Of a DNA stretch of 12,804 nucleotides, positions 1 through 7,025 are shown piece by piece. A program made the translations under genes and the position numbers. The notes under the pieces were generated by a model. That model was not told where the DNA came from. It was given only the letters and a program-made list of their open reading frames with translations, and did no database searches. Position 1 is the first letter of the stretch; each line of letters starts with the position of its first letter. The DNA comes from Myxococcota bacterium (GTDB taxonomy: Bacteria > Myxococcota > UBA4151): assembly GCA_028823075.1 (NCBI GenBank), contig JAPKCE010000026.1, forward strand, positions 1 to 12,804, given 5' to 3'.

Positions 1-948
1 ATCAAGGCCCACGAGGGACCCCGCGGAGAAGCCATCTTGGCTCTGGCTGAGCACGGTCGAGGGGCTGGCGAAGGAGGTAATACCTTCGAGCCCGGAGGTC
101 ACTGGCGGGTTGCGCAACGGTCCGGCGTCTAGGTTGAGCGCGACGTTCTGGCGCGCCGGTGGATCCGGGTTCCAGTTACCGCCGATGCGCGCCGAGGAGA
201 TCATAGCGCCGGTATTGTCGAAGCCGAGTTGATGGGTCATCACCTCGTTACTGCCGATCATCACGTGCACGTTCCAGCTATCAGCAGCGGGACCTACCGG
301 GTTTGTACGCTCGTAATAGACACGAGCGTCATAGGCTTTGCCCACCGAATCGTAGACGGTGACCGTTGCTGTGTAATCACTGGTCGTATCAGGGGTTGTG
401 ACGTCGAAAGCGGCCGTGATCGGCACCCGGTTATCGAGGTTCATTTTTAGCGCTATCAAACTGCTTTCCCGTGGCTGAATGTTTTCGATGTCGACGCTTA
501 AATCCGATATATTTCTTGTTAGGTTACCGCTGGCATCGGCGACATGACCCTGCAGTCGGTGGTTGGATTCGTTGACGATAAAGCCCTCGTTATCCACGTG
601 GAATTGACCGGCTCGGGTGTAGGCCATCTGAACATCGTCGAGGCTTGTGTTGGCGTTGACCACAAAGAAGCCTTCTCCCGAGATGGCCAGATCCAAGTTG
701 TTGGCGGTGCCGACCATGGCGCCTTGAGAATACATACGCGACACGCCGAGCAGCACCGAACCGGAGCCTATACCGTAATCCGCAGATGACGATTCTAGCG
801 AGTTTTTGATAACATCACCAAAGTTGGCGCGGGTACGCTTGAAGCCCACGGTGTTGACGTTGGCGATGTTGTCGCCGGCGATCTCAATGCCTGAACCGTT
901 GGCGTTCATGCCGGAAACGCCGATGTAGAGGGTGCTAAAAAGGGACAT
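1..948 (-). CDS. flgE: Flagellar hook protein FlgE (partial, C-terminus off the left edge)
   Basis: FlgE polymerises into the hook, the flexible joint outside the cell that links rod and filament. The frame is open from ATG at 948 to base 1 (316 codons, no stop). The N-terminus reads MSLFSTLYIGVSGMNANG, followed by AGDNIANVNTVGFKRTRANF, the rod/hook-family signature that forms the N-terminal half of the D0 coiled coil. Around residues 75-95 comes the FlgE-type stretch GAMVGTANNLDLAISGEGFF. The last visible residues, QDGFSAGSLVGLD, match the conserved region in the later part of hook proteins, so perhaps 80-150 residues are missing, including the C-terminal D0 helix. The start is secured by a perfect AGGAGG six bases upstream. 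It follows flgD and the TIGR02530-type gene, as is common where the hook genes sit behind fliK. FlgG or FlgF are less likely because of the length and the placement behind flgD. The export signal should lie in the N-terminus, with no cleaved signal peptide. Confidence 0.95.
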   Translation of the reverse strand, partial: MSLFSTLYIGVSGMNANGSGIEIAGDNIANVNTVGFKRTRANFGDVIKNSLESSSADYGIGSGSVLLGVSRMYSQGAMVGTANNLDLAISGEGFFVVNANTSLDDVQMAYTRAGQFHVDNEGFIVNESNHRLQGHVADASGNLTRNISDLSVDIENIQPRESSLIALKMNLDNRVPITAAFDVTTPDTTSDYTATVTVYDSVGKAYDARVYYERTNPVGPAADSWNVHVMIGSNEVMTHQLGFDNTGAMISSARIGGNWNPDPPARQNVALNLDAGPLRNPPVTSGLEGITSFASPSTVLSQSQDGFSAGSLVGLD

Positions 949-954
949 AAGGGT

Positions 955-961
955 CCTCCTA
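955..961 (-). promoter_or_regulatory. Strong ribosome binding site of flgE, overlapping the upstream stop
   Basis: The minus strand reads TAGGAGGACCCTTATG. The core AGGAGG is six bases from the flgE ATG, and its first two bases belong to the TAG stop of the preceding gene. This is one of the strongest Shine-Dalgarno sites in the window, which fits the need for many hook subunits. The overlap suggests translational coupling. Confidence 0.85.
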
Positions 962-1354
962 AAGGTCTTTCGCAAGTAATGCGAAAGCGTCGATATCATC
1001 GATAATGGTGGTGCCGAGGTCGTCGTGGGAGACCACGTCGATGAGCTCTCGCTCAGGCACCGATAAAACAAAGGCTTGTTGTTCGTGAACGACCAGGCCG
1101 CGATTGTTGCCGCGCTGTAAAAATCGACCCATCGCCTCACCCATGCGGCTTTCAAGTTCGGGGTTCCAGTCGACGCCGGCTTTGTCGAGCTTACCGCGCA
1201 TTTCAGCTCCGACGAAGACGGGCTCGCGGCGCGCTACGGCGCGGGCGAGAACTTCGGCAAAAGCTGCACCAACACCGCCTCGGCCGCTGGGCCTAAGCGA
1301 GCCCTTTTGGGGCTCGACCTTTTTCGGGGGTTGAATAAGGTGCAGGGAGTCCAC
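959..1354 (-). CDS. Small flagellar-operon protein, TIGR02530 type (hook operon, between flgD and flgE)
   Basis: This 131-residue protein sits between flgD and flgE, the usual place of the small flagellar-operon family TIGR02530, whose function is poorly defined. The C-terminal half shows the family pattern: a helix ending in AMGRFLQRG, then a beta-rich core LVVHEQQAFVLSVPERELIDVVSHDDLG, then an ending around TTIIDDIDAFALL, resembling the 'FTNIDGAV' ending typical of the family. The N-terminal 40 residues are basic and Pro/Gly-rich and probably disordered. They are followed by AAFAEVLARAV, like the short 'F..vL' motif of relatives. No signal peptide or membrane helix is visible. The start is GTG at 1354: an in-frame stop lies 18 bases upstream with no ATG between, and GAGA precedes the GTG as a weak ribosome site. 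Its stop overlaps the flgE ribosome site. Family assignment rests on pattern memory and was not searched. Confidence 0.75.
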   Translation of the reverse strand: MDSLHLIQPPKKVEPQKGSLRPSGRGGVGAAFAEVLARAVARREPVFVGAEMRGKLDKAGVDWNPELESRMGEAMGRFLQRGNNRGLVVHEQQAFVLSVPERELIDVVSHDDLGTTIIDDIDAFALLAKDL

Positions 1355-1431
1355 AGATTCTCGCTTAGCTAGTTAACCTAACAGCGGGCCAAGCGGCCTA
1401 AATCTTTAGTTTAATTCGCCAGTTCCAGCTT
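1355..1431. other. 77-nt intergenic spacer between flgD and the TIGR02530-type gene
   Basis: This is the longer of only two spacers above about 12 nt in the window. It is AT-richer than its surroundings and holds two small symmetric elements: CTAAA-GA-TTTAG (1398-1409) and GGCC-AAGC-GGCC (1387-1398), which share a base. A further TTAG...GTTAAC...CTAA arrangement lies at about 1365-1382. I see no convincing -24/-12 site, no good sigma-28 site and no hairpin followed by a T run on the minus strand. It may hold a weak internal promoter, a processing site or nothing. Confidence 0.4.
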
Positions 1432-2100
1432 TTATCGCCAAACCTCACGAACGGCCGCGAGCGGAAGTATATCACCGCCAATTCGTAAGAACGGAACACC
1501 GTCTTCCCAGATCACCGCGTCCACGCGGGCAGGCGCTAAGACCGCCAATTCTACCTCTTCGCCAATCGGTGAAACGCCGACGGCTCTCACGCGGTAACTG
1601 CCCTCTGGTAAGCGCTCGCCGCTTTCATCGCGACCGTCCCAAATCGCGCTGCCGATGCCCGGGCTTGAGGCTGATAATGAGATCCGTCGAACGACCAAAC
1701 CTTGGTCGTTGAGAATTTCGACTTCACCGCCGACGATGGTTGATGGCACGTCGATTTTCATCTCAACGCTACCTTCGGAAGGAAGGCTCATGCGATCTCC
1801 GGGAACGATCACTGTCCTGCCCACCATGTTTATGGCCTGGGCCGAGACTTGAGCGCCGGTGGCCATCGATAACTCGTCGAGCTTGGTGTTGGTTTTCATC
1901 ACCTGCTCAAGGTTTGAGAACTGGGTGAGCTGGGAGACGAACTCGACATCTTCCATTGGCTCGAGCGGGTCTTGATTTTTGAGTTGGGCGACCAGCAGTT
2001 TCAAAAACGCCTCGCGGTCCATATCTTTTTTGGCGCCATCATCGTTAGGACGGCTGCCGGGTTGTAGGAGAAAGTCGGTTTGAACACTTGAAAGAGCCAT
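1432..2100 (-). CDS. flgD: Flagellar hook capping/scaffold protein FlgD
   Basis: FlgD caps the growing hook and promotes FlgE assembly, then is discarded. The protein has 222 residues, the usual size. The conserved N-terminal block reads DREAFLKLLVAQLKNQDPLEPMEDVEF then VSQLTQFSNLEQ (about residues 28-68), which is diagnostic for FlgD. QAINMVGRTVIV (about 87-98) begins the second domain, with an Ig/FlgD-like beta region following (about 105-175), including AIWDGRDESGERLPEGSYRV, the classic 'W.G.d..G..v..G.Y' pattern. The C-terminal VDAVIWEDGVPFLRIGGDILPLAAVREV is also typical. No signal peptide is present, as expected for a type III export substrate. The start is ATG at 2100, three bases after the fliK stop and in the same frame (TAA AAG ATG). 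The ribosome site is poor (GGTGG), so coupling to fliK translation is likely. Confidence 0.96.
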   Translation of the reverse strand: MALSSVQTDFLLQPGSRPNDDGAKKDMDREAFLKLLVAQLKNQDPLEPMEDVEFVSQLTQFSNLEQVMKTNTKLDELSMATGAQVSAQAINMVGRTVIVPGDRMSLPSEGSVEMKIDVPSTIVGGEVEILNDQGLVVRRISLSASSPGIGSAIWDGRDESGERLPEGSYRVRAVGVSPIGEEVELAVLAPARVDAVIWEDGVPFLRIGGDILPLAAVREVWR

Positions 2101-2103
2101 CTT

Positions 2104-3201
2104 TTATGCCACCACGTGAAGGGTTTGACCGCGCCCGAGAACGGGGTCTTCAAGCGCTTGTGTCCATTCGTTCACAAGCTCGGAAGAGCTGTCTTGATCG
2201 GTGGCCGCTTGCTCACCACTATCGTCGCCTCCCTCAGCAAACTGTTGCGCCAGTTCGTCGTCGCCGATGAGGTCTTCTTGTACCAATTCGAACTCCACCG
2301 GCATGGCCACCGAAGCGGCAATTTGCGCTTCGAGTTGCGGCATGAGCCGTTCGATCATCTTCGCGGCGTCAGCATTTTCGAGTTGGAGTTTGACGCGCAT
2401 CACCGCGCCGTCGCTCGTCGCTTTGATGCGCAAACGCCCAAAGCCTTCAGGGTTTAAGCTGACGCTCAAACTTTTCGCCCCGTCCGGGGCTTTACTGTTT
2501 TGGATCTGCAACTCAACGAGATCAGCGATCTGATTGCTGCTTTGAACCGGGTTCAGATCAAGGCTAATCGGGCTGTGAAGGATCGTCGCCTGGAAGTTTT
2601 TTGGCAACGCGATGGCGCCGCCATCAAAGCCGCGCGGCGTTACGTTGTTTTGTATCATATCTTTATCAACTTCATCGCTGGTCAACAAAGCTTCGCCGGC
2701 CTTTGCTGTAAACGCGTTGGACCAGTCGTTCAAAACGGGTTCCGAATCGATCGGCGCGGACCCTGCGGCTAGTCCGCTTGTGATCTCGTTAGCGATAGGG
2801 GTGAATACCGGAACGATCACCAGTTCGGTCTCTTCAACATCGATCAGTACGGCCTGAGCAACACCTTCAAAAGCCTCGGGTACAGCCTCTTCATCGAGCT
2901 CTTCGCTGTTTAGTGCCTGTTCCATCGCTTCTTCGTTTGCTTCCTCAAACGAATTTGAACTGTCCTCATTTTGCGACTCATCGCTTGTCGAGTTGAGTTC
3001 GGCATCGTCGGGCGTTTCCGGTGTTTCCAGCGCTTGAGGCTCCTGAGCCGTAGTGTTTGCATCGACTTCTTGGCGGGAATTTAATGCCTTTTTCTGGTCG
3101 AGTCGCTCGTTCAGAACTTTACGAAACCCCGGGTTGTTTCGGGGTTTCCGCGGTTCGTTAGGCGACTTTTTAAACGGTGCTGTGTGTAATTCTAGTTTCA
3201 T
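2104..3201 (-). CDS. fliK: Flagellar hook-length control protein FliK
   Basis: FliK is the secreted ruler that measures the hook and switches the export gate from hook to filament substrates. The protein has 365 residues. The first 45 are basic (KK, RKPR, RNN). Residues about 50-110 are strongly acidic and low complexity, likely disordered, as in other FliK N-domains. The C-terminal Flg_hook domain lies at about 224-310: QIADLVELQIQ, then LSVSLNPEGFGRLRIKATSD with the family 'L.P..lG.l.i' motif, then VKLQLENADAAKMIERLMPQLEAQI. The tail is again acidic and Gln/Ser-rich, ending in QTLHVVA. The ATG overlaps the stop of the previous gene (TAATG), with AAGGA five bases upstream. It lies directly before flgD, as in many flagellar clusters. 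The N-half has little recognisable sequence, so the call rests on the C-terminal domain and context. Confidence 0.9.
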   Translation of the reverse strand: MKLELHTAPFKKSPNEPRKPRNNPGFRKVLNERLDQKKALNSRQEVDANTTAQEPQALETPETPDDAELNSTSDESQNEDSSNSFEEANEEAMEQALNSEELDEEAVPEAFEGVAQAVLIDVEETELVIVPVFTPIANEITSGLAAGSAPIDSEPVLNDWSNAFTAKAGEALLTSDEVDKDMIQNNVTPRGFDGGAIALPKNFQATILHSPISLDLNPVQSSNQIADLVELQIQNSKAPDGAKSLSVSLNPEGFGRLRIKATSDGAVMRVKLQLENADAAKMIERLMPQLEAQIAASVAMPVEFELVQEDLIGDDELAQQFAEGGDDSGEQAATDQDSSSELVNEWTQALEDPVLGRGQTLHVVA

Positions 3202-3875
3202 TATTGTCCTTCCACCCTCTCGAGCAAAGCTTCGATCAAGCCCTTACGCCGGTTGCTGACCTCTTCAAACGTACGTGAACTGAGAGGCCCCGGTACTAGG
3301 CTGAGAATACCCGCAGCCTTTTTCGGTTTCATGCGCAGCAGCAACTCGACAAGCAGATCCATGGTTAGGCCGGTTGCGGTCTGAGCCCCCGCCTGGGGCT
3401 GCATCACCTCGAGTATCTTGACCAACTTACGAATGCGCTTGGCGCGAGCCTCAGCTTCGCTCAATTCCTTATCAGTCAGTTTTTCGTCAAGAAGTCGTTG
3501 AAGCTTTAGTAACTCGTCGCGTTGGGCTAAAATTTGGCGGCGCAGATCGGCGAGTCGCCGCTCGGCTGCTTTCTGCCTAGCCGTCTTCTGTTTCAGCTTA
3601 ATAATTTGGTCGTTGAGCAGGTTGTAAGTTCGAAACTGTTGGTCAGTTGGCCGTTTCGGGCAGCGCATGACATCGTTGATGATGGTGCGTTTTCGACGCT
3701 CGTTGACCAGCTCCTCCTCCTCTTTTATGGTCGCTGTTTCGTCGGGCGGCTTTTCTTTCACTATCTCCTTTGTGACCGCCTCGGTGGCAGCTTTACTCTG
3801 CGCCCAGATCGGCAAGGCAAAGGGGGCGACCGCCAGCACGGGAGCCGCTAAACCGACGAGCATCCAGGCCTTCAT
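3201..3875 (-). CDS. MotE-like exported or membrane-anchored coiled-coil protein, in the slot usually held by fliJ
   Basis: This 224-residue protein starts with a hydrophobic segment (MKAWMLVGLAAPVLAVAPFALPIWAQ, about residues 1-25, written here only to show its composition). It looks like an uncleaved anchor or a signal peptide cut near AQ-SKA. Residues about 30-75 are charged. Residues about 77-160 form a long helix rich in K/R/E/L/Q, probably coiled coil. The C-terminal part (about 168-205) reads MDLLVELLLRMKPKKAAGILSLVPG, resembling the 'MkPkkAA.iL' segment of MotE/MgtE-N type flagellar proteins. MotE in rhizobia is a periplasmic chaperone for a motility protein. Whether this one has that role is inference. 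It overlaps fliI by four bases (ATGA) and fliK by one base, with GAAGG six bases before its ATG. FliJ would be soluble and about 150 residues, so it is not a typical FliJ, though the coiled coil keeps that option open. Confidence 0.65.
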   Translation of the reverse strand: MKAWMLVGLAAPVLAVAPFALPIWAQSKAATEAVTKEIVKEKPPDETATIKEEEELVNERRKRTIINDVMRCPKRPTDQQFRTYNLLNDQIIKLKQKTARQKAAERRLADLRRQILAQRDELLKLQRLLDEKLTDKELSEAEARAKRIRKLVKILEVMQPQAGAQTATGLTMDLLVELLLRMKPKKAAGILSLVPGPLSSRTFEEVSNRRKGLIEALLERVEGQ

Positions 3876-5203
3876 GGGGCGCCTTCAAGCAGGCCTATAA
3901 GGGCCTCGACTGTAGCCGAAAAGTTACTTTCTTCGCTGGCCGATTGGCAAAGCAACTCAAGGACTTTTGGGCGGTTCTCGATCATGAAGTCCACTTCGGC
4001 GTCGCTGCCCAGGGTATAAGCTCCAAGACGGATTAGCTCTTCGGCGTTGTTGTAGCGAGCCAGCAGGGTGCGTAGTTTTTGGGCGGCTTGGAGGTGTTCT
4101 TCACTGGCCACGCTCGTCGCCAACCGGCTGAGGCTGACCAGCGGGTCAAAAGCAGGCCAAACCGCCTGTTCGGCGAGGGCTCGGCTGAGAACCAGGTGGC
4201 CATCGAGCACCCCACGGACGGTGTCGGAGATCGGTTCATCTAAATCGTCACCTTCGACCAAAACCGTGACCAGCGCGGTGATTGACCCTGCCCCCTCGGC
4301 GTTACCAAGGCGCTCCAGAAGGGCGGGTATGGCTGCGAAAACCGAAGGCGGATAACCGCGTGTTGCTGGGGGCTCGTGAGAAGCTAGACCGACCTCGCGC
4401 AGGGCATGAGCATAGCGGGTGATCGAGTCCATTAAGAAAAGTACACTTTTACCTTGATCGCGGAGGTGCTCGGCTAGCGCTACAGCATATTCGGCGGCGC
4501 GAATGCGCAAAACGGGGCTTTTATCCGAGGTGGCGACGACTAGGGCTGCGCGTTTGCGGCCTTCTGGACCCAAGTCGCGCTCGATGAACTCGCGGACTTC
4601 ACGACCGCGCTCGCCGACTAAGGCGATAACCACAGCGTCACATTTGGCATGTCTTGCCATCATCCCGAGCAGGGTCGATTTACCGACGCCAGAGCCCGCA
4701 AAAATGCCGACTCGCTGACCTTCGCCAAGCGTGCAAAGCGCGTCGACAACGCGCACGCCGACCGGCATGGGTGTATCGATTCTTCGCCTCGTAAAGGGGT
4801 TGGGGGCTTCGCTGCGCAGAGCCCTACGCGCCTCGCCGACGGGATCCTCCATACCATCCAACGCTTGCCCGAGTGGGTCGATAACGCGCCCCAAAAACGC
4901 TTCACCAACAGCGACCCTGTCGACTTGAGCCCGAGCTTCGCAGTTCATGCCGGCGCTGACCCCGGACATGTTCGAATAGGGCATCACCAGCGCCCGTCTT
5001 TGTTCGACAGCGACCACCTCGCCGAGGCGTTGCGTGGTACCGTTGCCGATCGCGACTTGTTGCCCCACGCGGACGCCCGGCAAATCGATGGTGATCATAT
5101 GCTTAGAGGCGCGCAGCACACGGCCGCAGCGCGGCAAAGGGTCCGCAGCGGCAAGCAACTCGTCGACGCGCTCAAAATCAAAAAGTCGGTTTGAGAGGGC
5201 CAT
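3872..5203 (-). CDS. fliI: Flagellum-specific ATPase FliI
   Basis: FliI is the cytoplasmic hexameric ATPase of the flagellar type III export apparatus. It works with FliH to unload chaperones and deliver substrates to the export gate. With the chosen start it has 443 residues, the normal size. Visible features are the N-terminal beta-barrel region with GRVIDPLGQALDG, Walker A AGSGVGKST (about residues 169-177), ALVGERGREVREFIERDLG, the Walker B strand VLFLMDSITRYAHALREV, and GYPPSVFAAIPALLERLGN. Together these are specific to FliI and related export ATPases rather than F1 beta. An ATG 36 bases further upstream (5239) would give 455 residues but overlaps fliH by 32 bases. The ATG at 5203 has GGAGGG eight bases before it and encodes MALSNRLFDFERV, so it is preferred. 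It is followed by the MotE-like gene with an ATGA overlap. Confidence 0.96.
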   Translation of the reverse strand: MALSNRLFDFERVDELLAAADPLPRCGRVLRASKHMITIDLPGVRVGQQVAIGNGTTQRLGEVVAVEQRRALVMPYSNMSGVSAGMNCEARAQVDRVAVGEAFLGRVIDPLGQALDGMEDPVGEARRALRSEAPNPFTRRRIDTPMPVGVRVVDALCTLGEGQRVGIFAGSGVGKSTLLGMMARHAKCDAVVIALVGERGREVREFIERDLGPEGRKRAALVVATSDKSPVLRIRAAEYAVALAEHLRDQGKSVLFLMDSITRYAHALREVGLASHEPPATRGYPPSVFAAIPALLERLGNAEGAGSITALVTVLVEGDDLDEPISDTVRGVLDGHLVLSRALAEQAVWPAFDPLVSLSRLATSVASEEHLQAAQKLRTLLARYNNAEELIRLGAYTLGSDAEVDFMIENRPKVLELLCQSASEESNFSATVEALIGLLEGAP

Positions 5204-5207
5204 GCCA

Positions 5208-6032
5208 CTAACCCTCCGCGAGTTCGGTGAGTTGAGCACCTACGCGCTGTAAGCGTTTGGCGATGGTTGCGTCGACGCGCCCCGCCGCTGAGGCGATGAT
5301 GACACCGCCGCGGTCGACCTCTTCGTTTGCCGCAAGCTGAATCGTGATGTTCGCCGGCAAACGCCCGAGTACCTGTGGACCCCGCTTACTTAACATCGCG
5401 TGATCTTTGGGGTGGAGTTGCAGCGTGACTTGTCCGTTCGGGGCTGCCGCTTCAAGGGCGGAGCGAATTAGGCCGACAAGTGCTTGCGGCCGAGCTTGGA
5501 GTTCGGCGCCTATGACTTTGGCTGCAATTTTCACCGCCAATTCGAGCAGGTCTAAGCGCGCTTGGTCGAGTAGCCCATGGGCGACCGCTTCGAGTTGCGT
5601 GATGCTTGAAGCGAGGCGCATTCGATCTTCGCTGAGGCGTTGTTCGGCGAGTTCTTCTACGCGTTGCTCGACCGCACTCAGCACCAGGGTCTCAAGCTCA
5701 GCCTCACGAGCGTCGAGTTCAATTTCCCGCTGCGCCAATTGAGCATCGAGTTGCCCGAGTTGTTCAGCCTTTATCTCCAGTGTTCCCTCTTGGCTCTCCA
5801 GGTCGCTTTGTTGCCGAGCGAGGCGTTCCTGATAGCGTTCCGGGCGCACTAAAAGCGCTAAGCTTCGAGGGTCAAGGTCTGGGGTGCCAGCGGCCGGAGC
5901 AGTCTGTGCTAGGGCCAGCGGTTTGGCTTCGCCTGAGCCCGGAAGAGCACGACTAAAGAGCGTTTCTCGCAGGTCCTCGGGTTTGACATTGAGCAGCACG
6001 GCGCTGCTGTGCTCCCTACCTAAACTTGCCAT
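5208..6032 (-). CDS. fliH: Flagellar export stator protein FliH
   Basis: FliH is the elongated dimer that binds FliI, anchors it near the export gate and C-ring, and restrains its ATPase. The protein has 274 residues. A Pro/Ala-rich N-terminal part (1-60) is followed by a long coiled coil (about 66-145) rich in Q/E/L/R, including LDAQLAQREIELDAREAELE. The C-terminal domain (about 150-274) resembles the FliH/YscL and V-ATPase E-subunit fold: LLDQARLDLLELAVKIAAKVIGAEL, then VTLQLHPKDHAML, then RGGVIIASAAGRVDATIAKRLQRV, where family members usually have 'G..iet..G.iDa....ql'. The position between fliG and fliI is standard. It starts with ATG at 6032, three bases after the fliG stop and in the same frame, with only a weak GGTG as ribosome site, so it probably depends on coupling to fliG. 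Confidence 0.92.
   Translation of the reverse strand: MASLGREHSSAVLLNVKPEDLRETLFSRALPGSGEAKPLALAQTAPAAGTPDLDPRSLALLVRPERYQERLARQQSDLESQEGTLEIKAEQLGQLDAQLAQREIELDAREAELETLVLSAVEQRVEELAEQRLSEDRMRLASSITQLEAVAHGLLDQARLDLLELAVKIAAKVIGAELQARPQALVGLIRSALEAAAPNGQVTLQLHPKDHAMLSKRGPQVLGRLPANITIQLAANEEVDRGGVIIASAAGRVDATIAKRLQRVGAQLTELAEG
5212..5217 (-). promoter_or_regulatory. Ribosome binding site that decides the fliI start
   Basis: GGAGGG lies eight bases before the ATG at 5203, within the last codons of fliH (GCG GAG GGT TAG). No comparable site precedes the alternative ATG at 5239. This supports the shorter FliI and a four-base gap between the fliH stop and the fliI start. Confidence 0.8.
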
Positions 6033-6035
6033 GGT

Positions 6036-7019
6036 CTACACCATCTCATCGCCGCCCAGATCGAGTTCGCCAGATTCGGCGAGCGACAGTGCGGTCTGAA
6101 CGATTTTTTGTTGCGCTTCTTCAACCTCGCGCAAGCGAGCTGGTCCCATGGCTTCGAGGTCTTCTTGCAGCATTTGGGAGGCACGGGTCGACATCGAGTT
6201 AAACCAATGGTCTTTCATCGGCTCGGAGGCTGTTTTGAGCGCCATCATGAGGTCGTTATTATCGACGTCACGACCCAAGCGCTGCATGCCTCGGGGGTCG
6301 AGATTGAGCAGGTCATCGAAGGTGAACATCTGTTTGCGAATCTCTTCGCCGAGTTCGACATCGGTATCGGAGATGGCGTTGAGAATTTCGTCGCGGTCTT
6401 CTCGGGTCATGCCGATGAGCATCTCAGCGACGTATTCTCGGCCGTTGATTTTTCCGGCCGCAAAGCTGCCTAACTCGTCAGCAAGCGCGGTCTGTATTTC
6501 ACGCAATGTATCCGGCGACATGCGGTCCAAATGGGCCAAGCGAAGTGAGATATCCTGGCGCAGGTCACGGTCGAGATGAACCAGCACTCGGCCGGCGCGT
6601 TCGGTTCCCAAGCTGCTCATCACCATGGCGATCGTTTGAGGTTGTTCTTTTTTTAATATACCAGCCAAAGCAACGGGATCAATCCGTTCGATGCGCTCTC
6701 GAAACAAGGCTTCACCCTCGTTTTCCTTGAGCAGTTTTGCGGCTTTATCCTCACCAAATGCGCGCACGCTGAGTCGGTAAACGTAATCGTCCGAGCCCGT
6801 GAGGTTGAAGGAGGCGCCGATGATCTCGGAAAATTCTTCGAGCACCTTTTCGGCCGTATCGACATTAAGCGCGGCTAAACCTGCCGCGGCTTCGCCGATC
6901 TGACTGACCTCGTCGTCACGCATGTTGCGCATCACACTGACCGCTGCCTCTTCGCCCATGGCGAGCAACAGAATCGCTGACTTTTGAGCGCCGCTAAGTA
7001 CGTTTTCTTCTTCTGCCAA
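6036..7019 (-). CDS. fliG: Flagellar motor switch protein FliG (TTG start)
   Basis: FliG is the rotor protein that links the MS ring (FliF) to FliM and meets the stator to generate torque. The 327 residues cover all three domains. The N-domain opens with LSGAQKSAILLLAMGEEAA (FliF binding). The middle domain contains LKKEQPQTIAMVMSSL (about 122-137), where the usual motif is EHPQ. The C-domain has MFTFDDLLNLD (231-241) and a complete torque helix. Its charged residues K262, R279, E286, D287 and R295 appear equivalent to the E. coli torque residues K264, R281, D288, D289 and R297. EEAQQKIV near the end is also characteristic. The start is TTG at 7019, two codons after the fliF stop, with GAAGGG about ten bases upstream. 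The next in-frame ATG (residue 21) would destroy the FliF-binding region. It shares a frame with both fliF and fliH. Confidence 0.96.
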   Translation of the reverse strand: MAEEENVLSGAQKSAILLLAMGEEAAVSVMRNMRDDEVSQIGEAAAGLAALNVDTAEKVLEEFSEIIGASFNLTGSDDYVYRLSVRAFGEDKAAKLLKENEGEALFRERIERIDPVALAGILKKEQPQTIAMVMSSLGTERAGRVLVHLDRDLRQDISLRLAHLDRMSPDTLREIQTALADELGSFAAGKINGREYVAEMLIGMTREDRDEILNAISDTDVELGEEIRKQMFTFDDLLNLDPRGMQRLGRDVDNNDLMMALKTASEPMKDHWFNSMSTRASQMLQEDLEAMGPARLREVEEAQQKIVQTALSLAESGELDLGGDEMV

Positions 7020-7025
7020 GCCGGC

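Noticed and set aside
229..789. Open frames on the plus strand opposite flgE
   Set aside because: They lie antisense to a clear flgE frame that is open across the whole region, and their translations show no family features. They are shadows of the real gene.
1369..1415. Possible sigma-28 promoter (TAAA-N15-GCC) in the flgD downstream spacer
   Set aside because: TAAA followed after 15 bases by GCC is present, but the remaining -10 positions (GCCGATAA) do not match.
3201..3875. Calling this gene fliJ by position
   Set aside because: The protein has an N-terminal hydrophobic segment, is about 75 residues too long, and ends in a MotE/MgtE-N-like segment, so a plain FliJ label is not supported.
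5204..5239. Longer FliI starting at ATG 5239
   Set aside because: It would overlap fliH by 32 bases and has no good ribosome site. The ATG at 5203 has GGAGGG at proper spacing and fits the family length.
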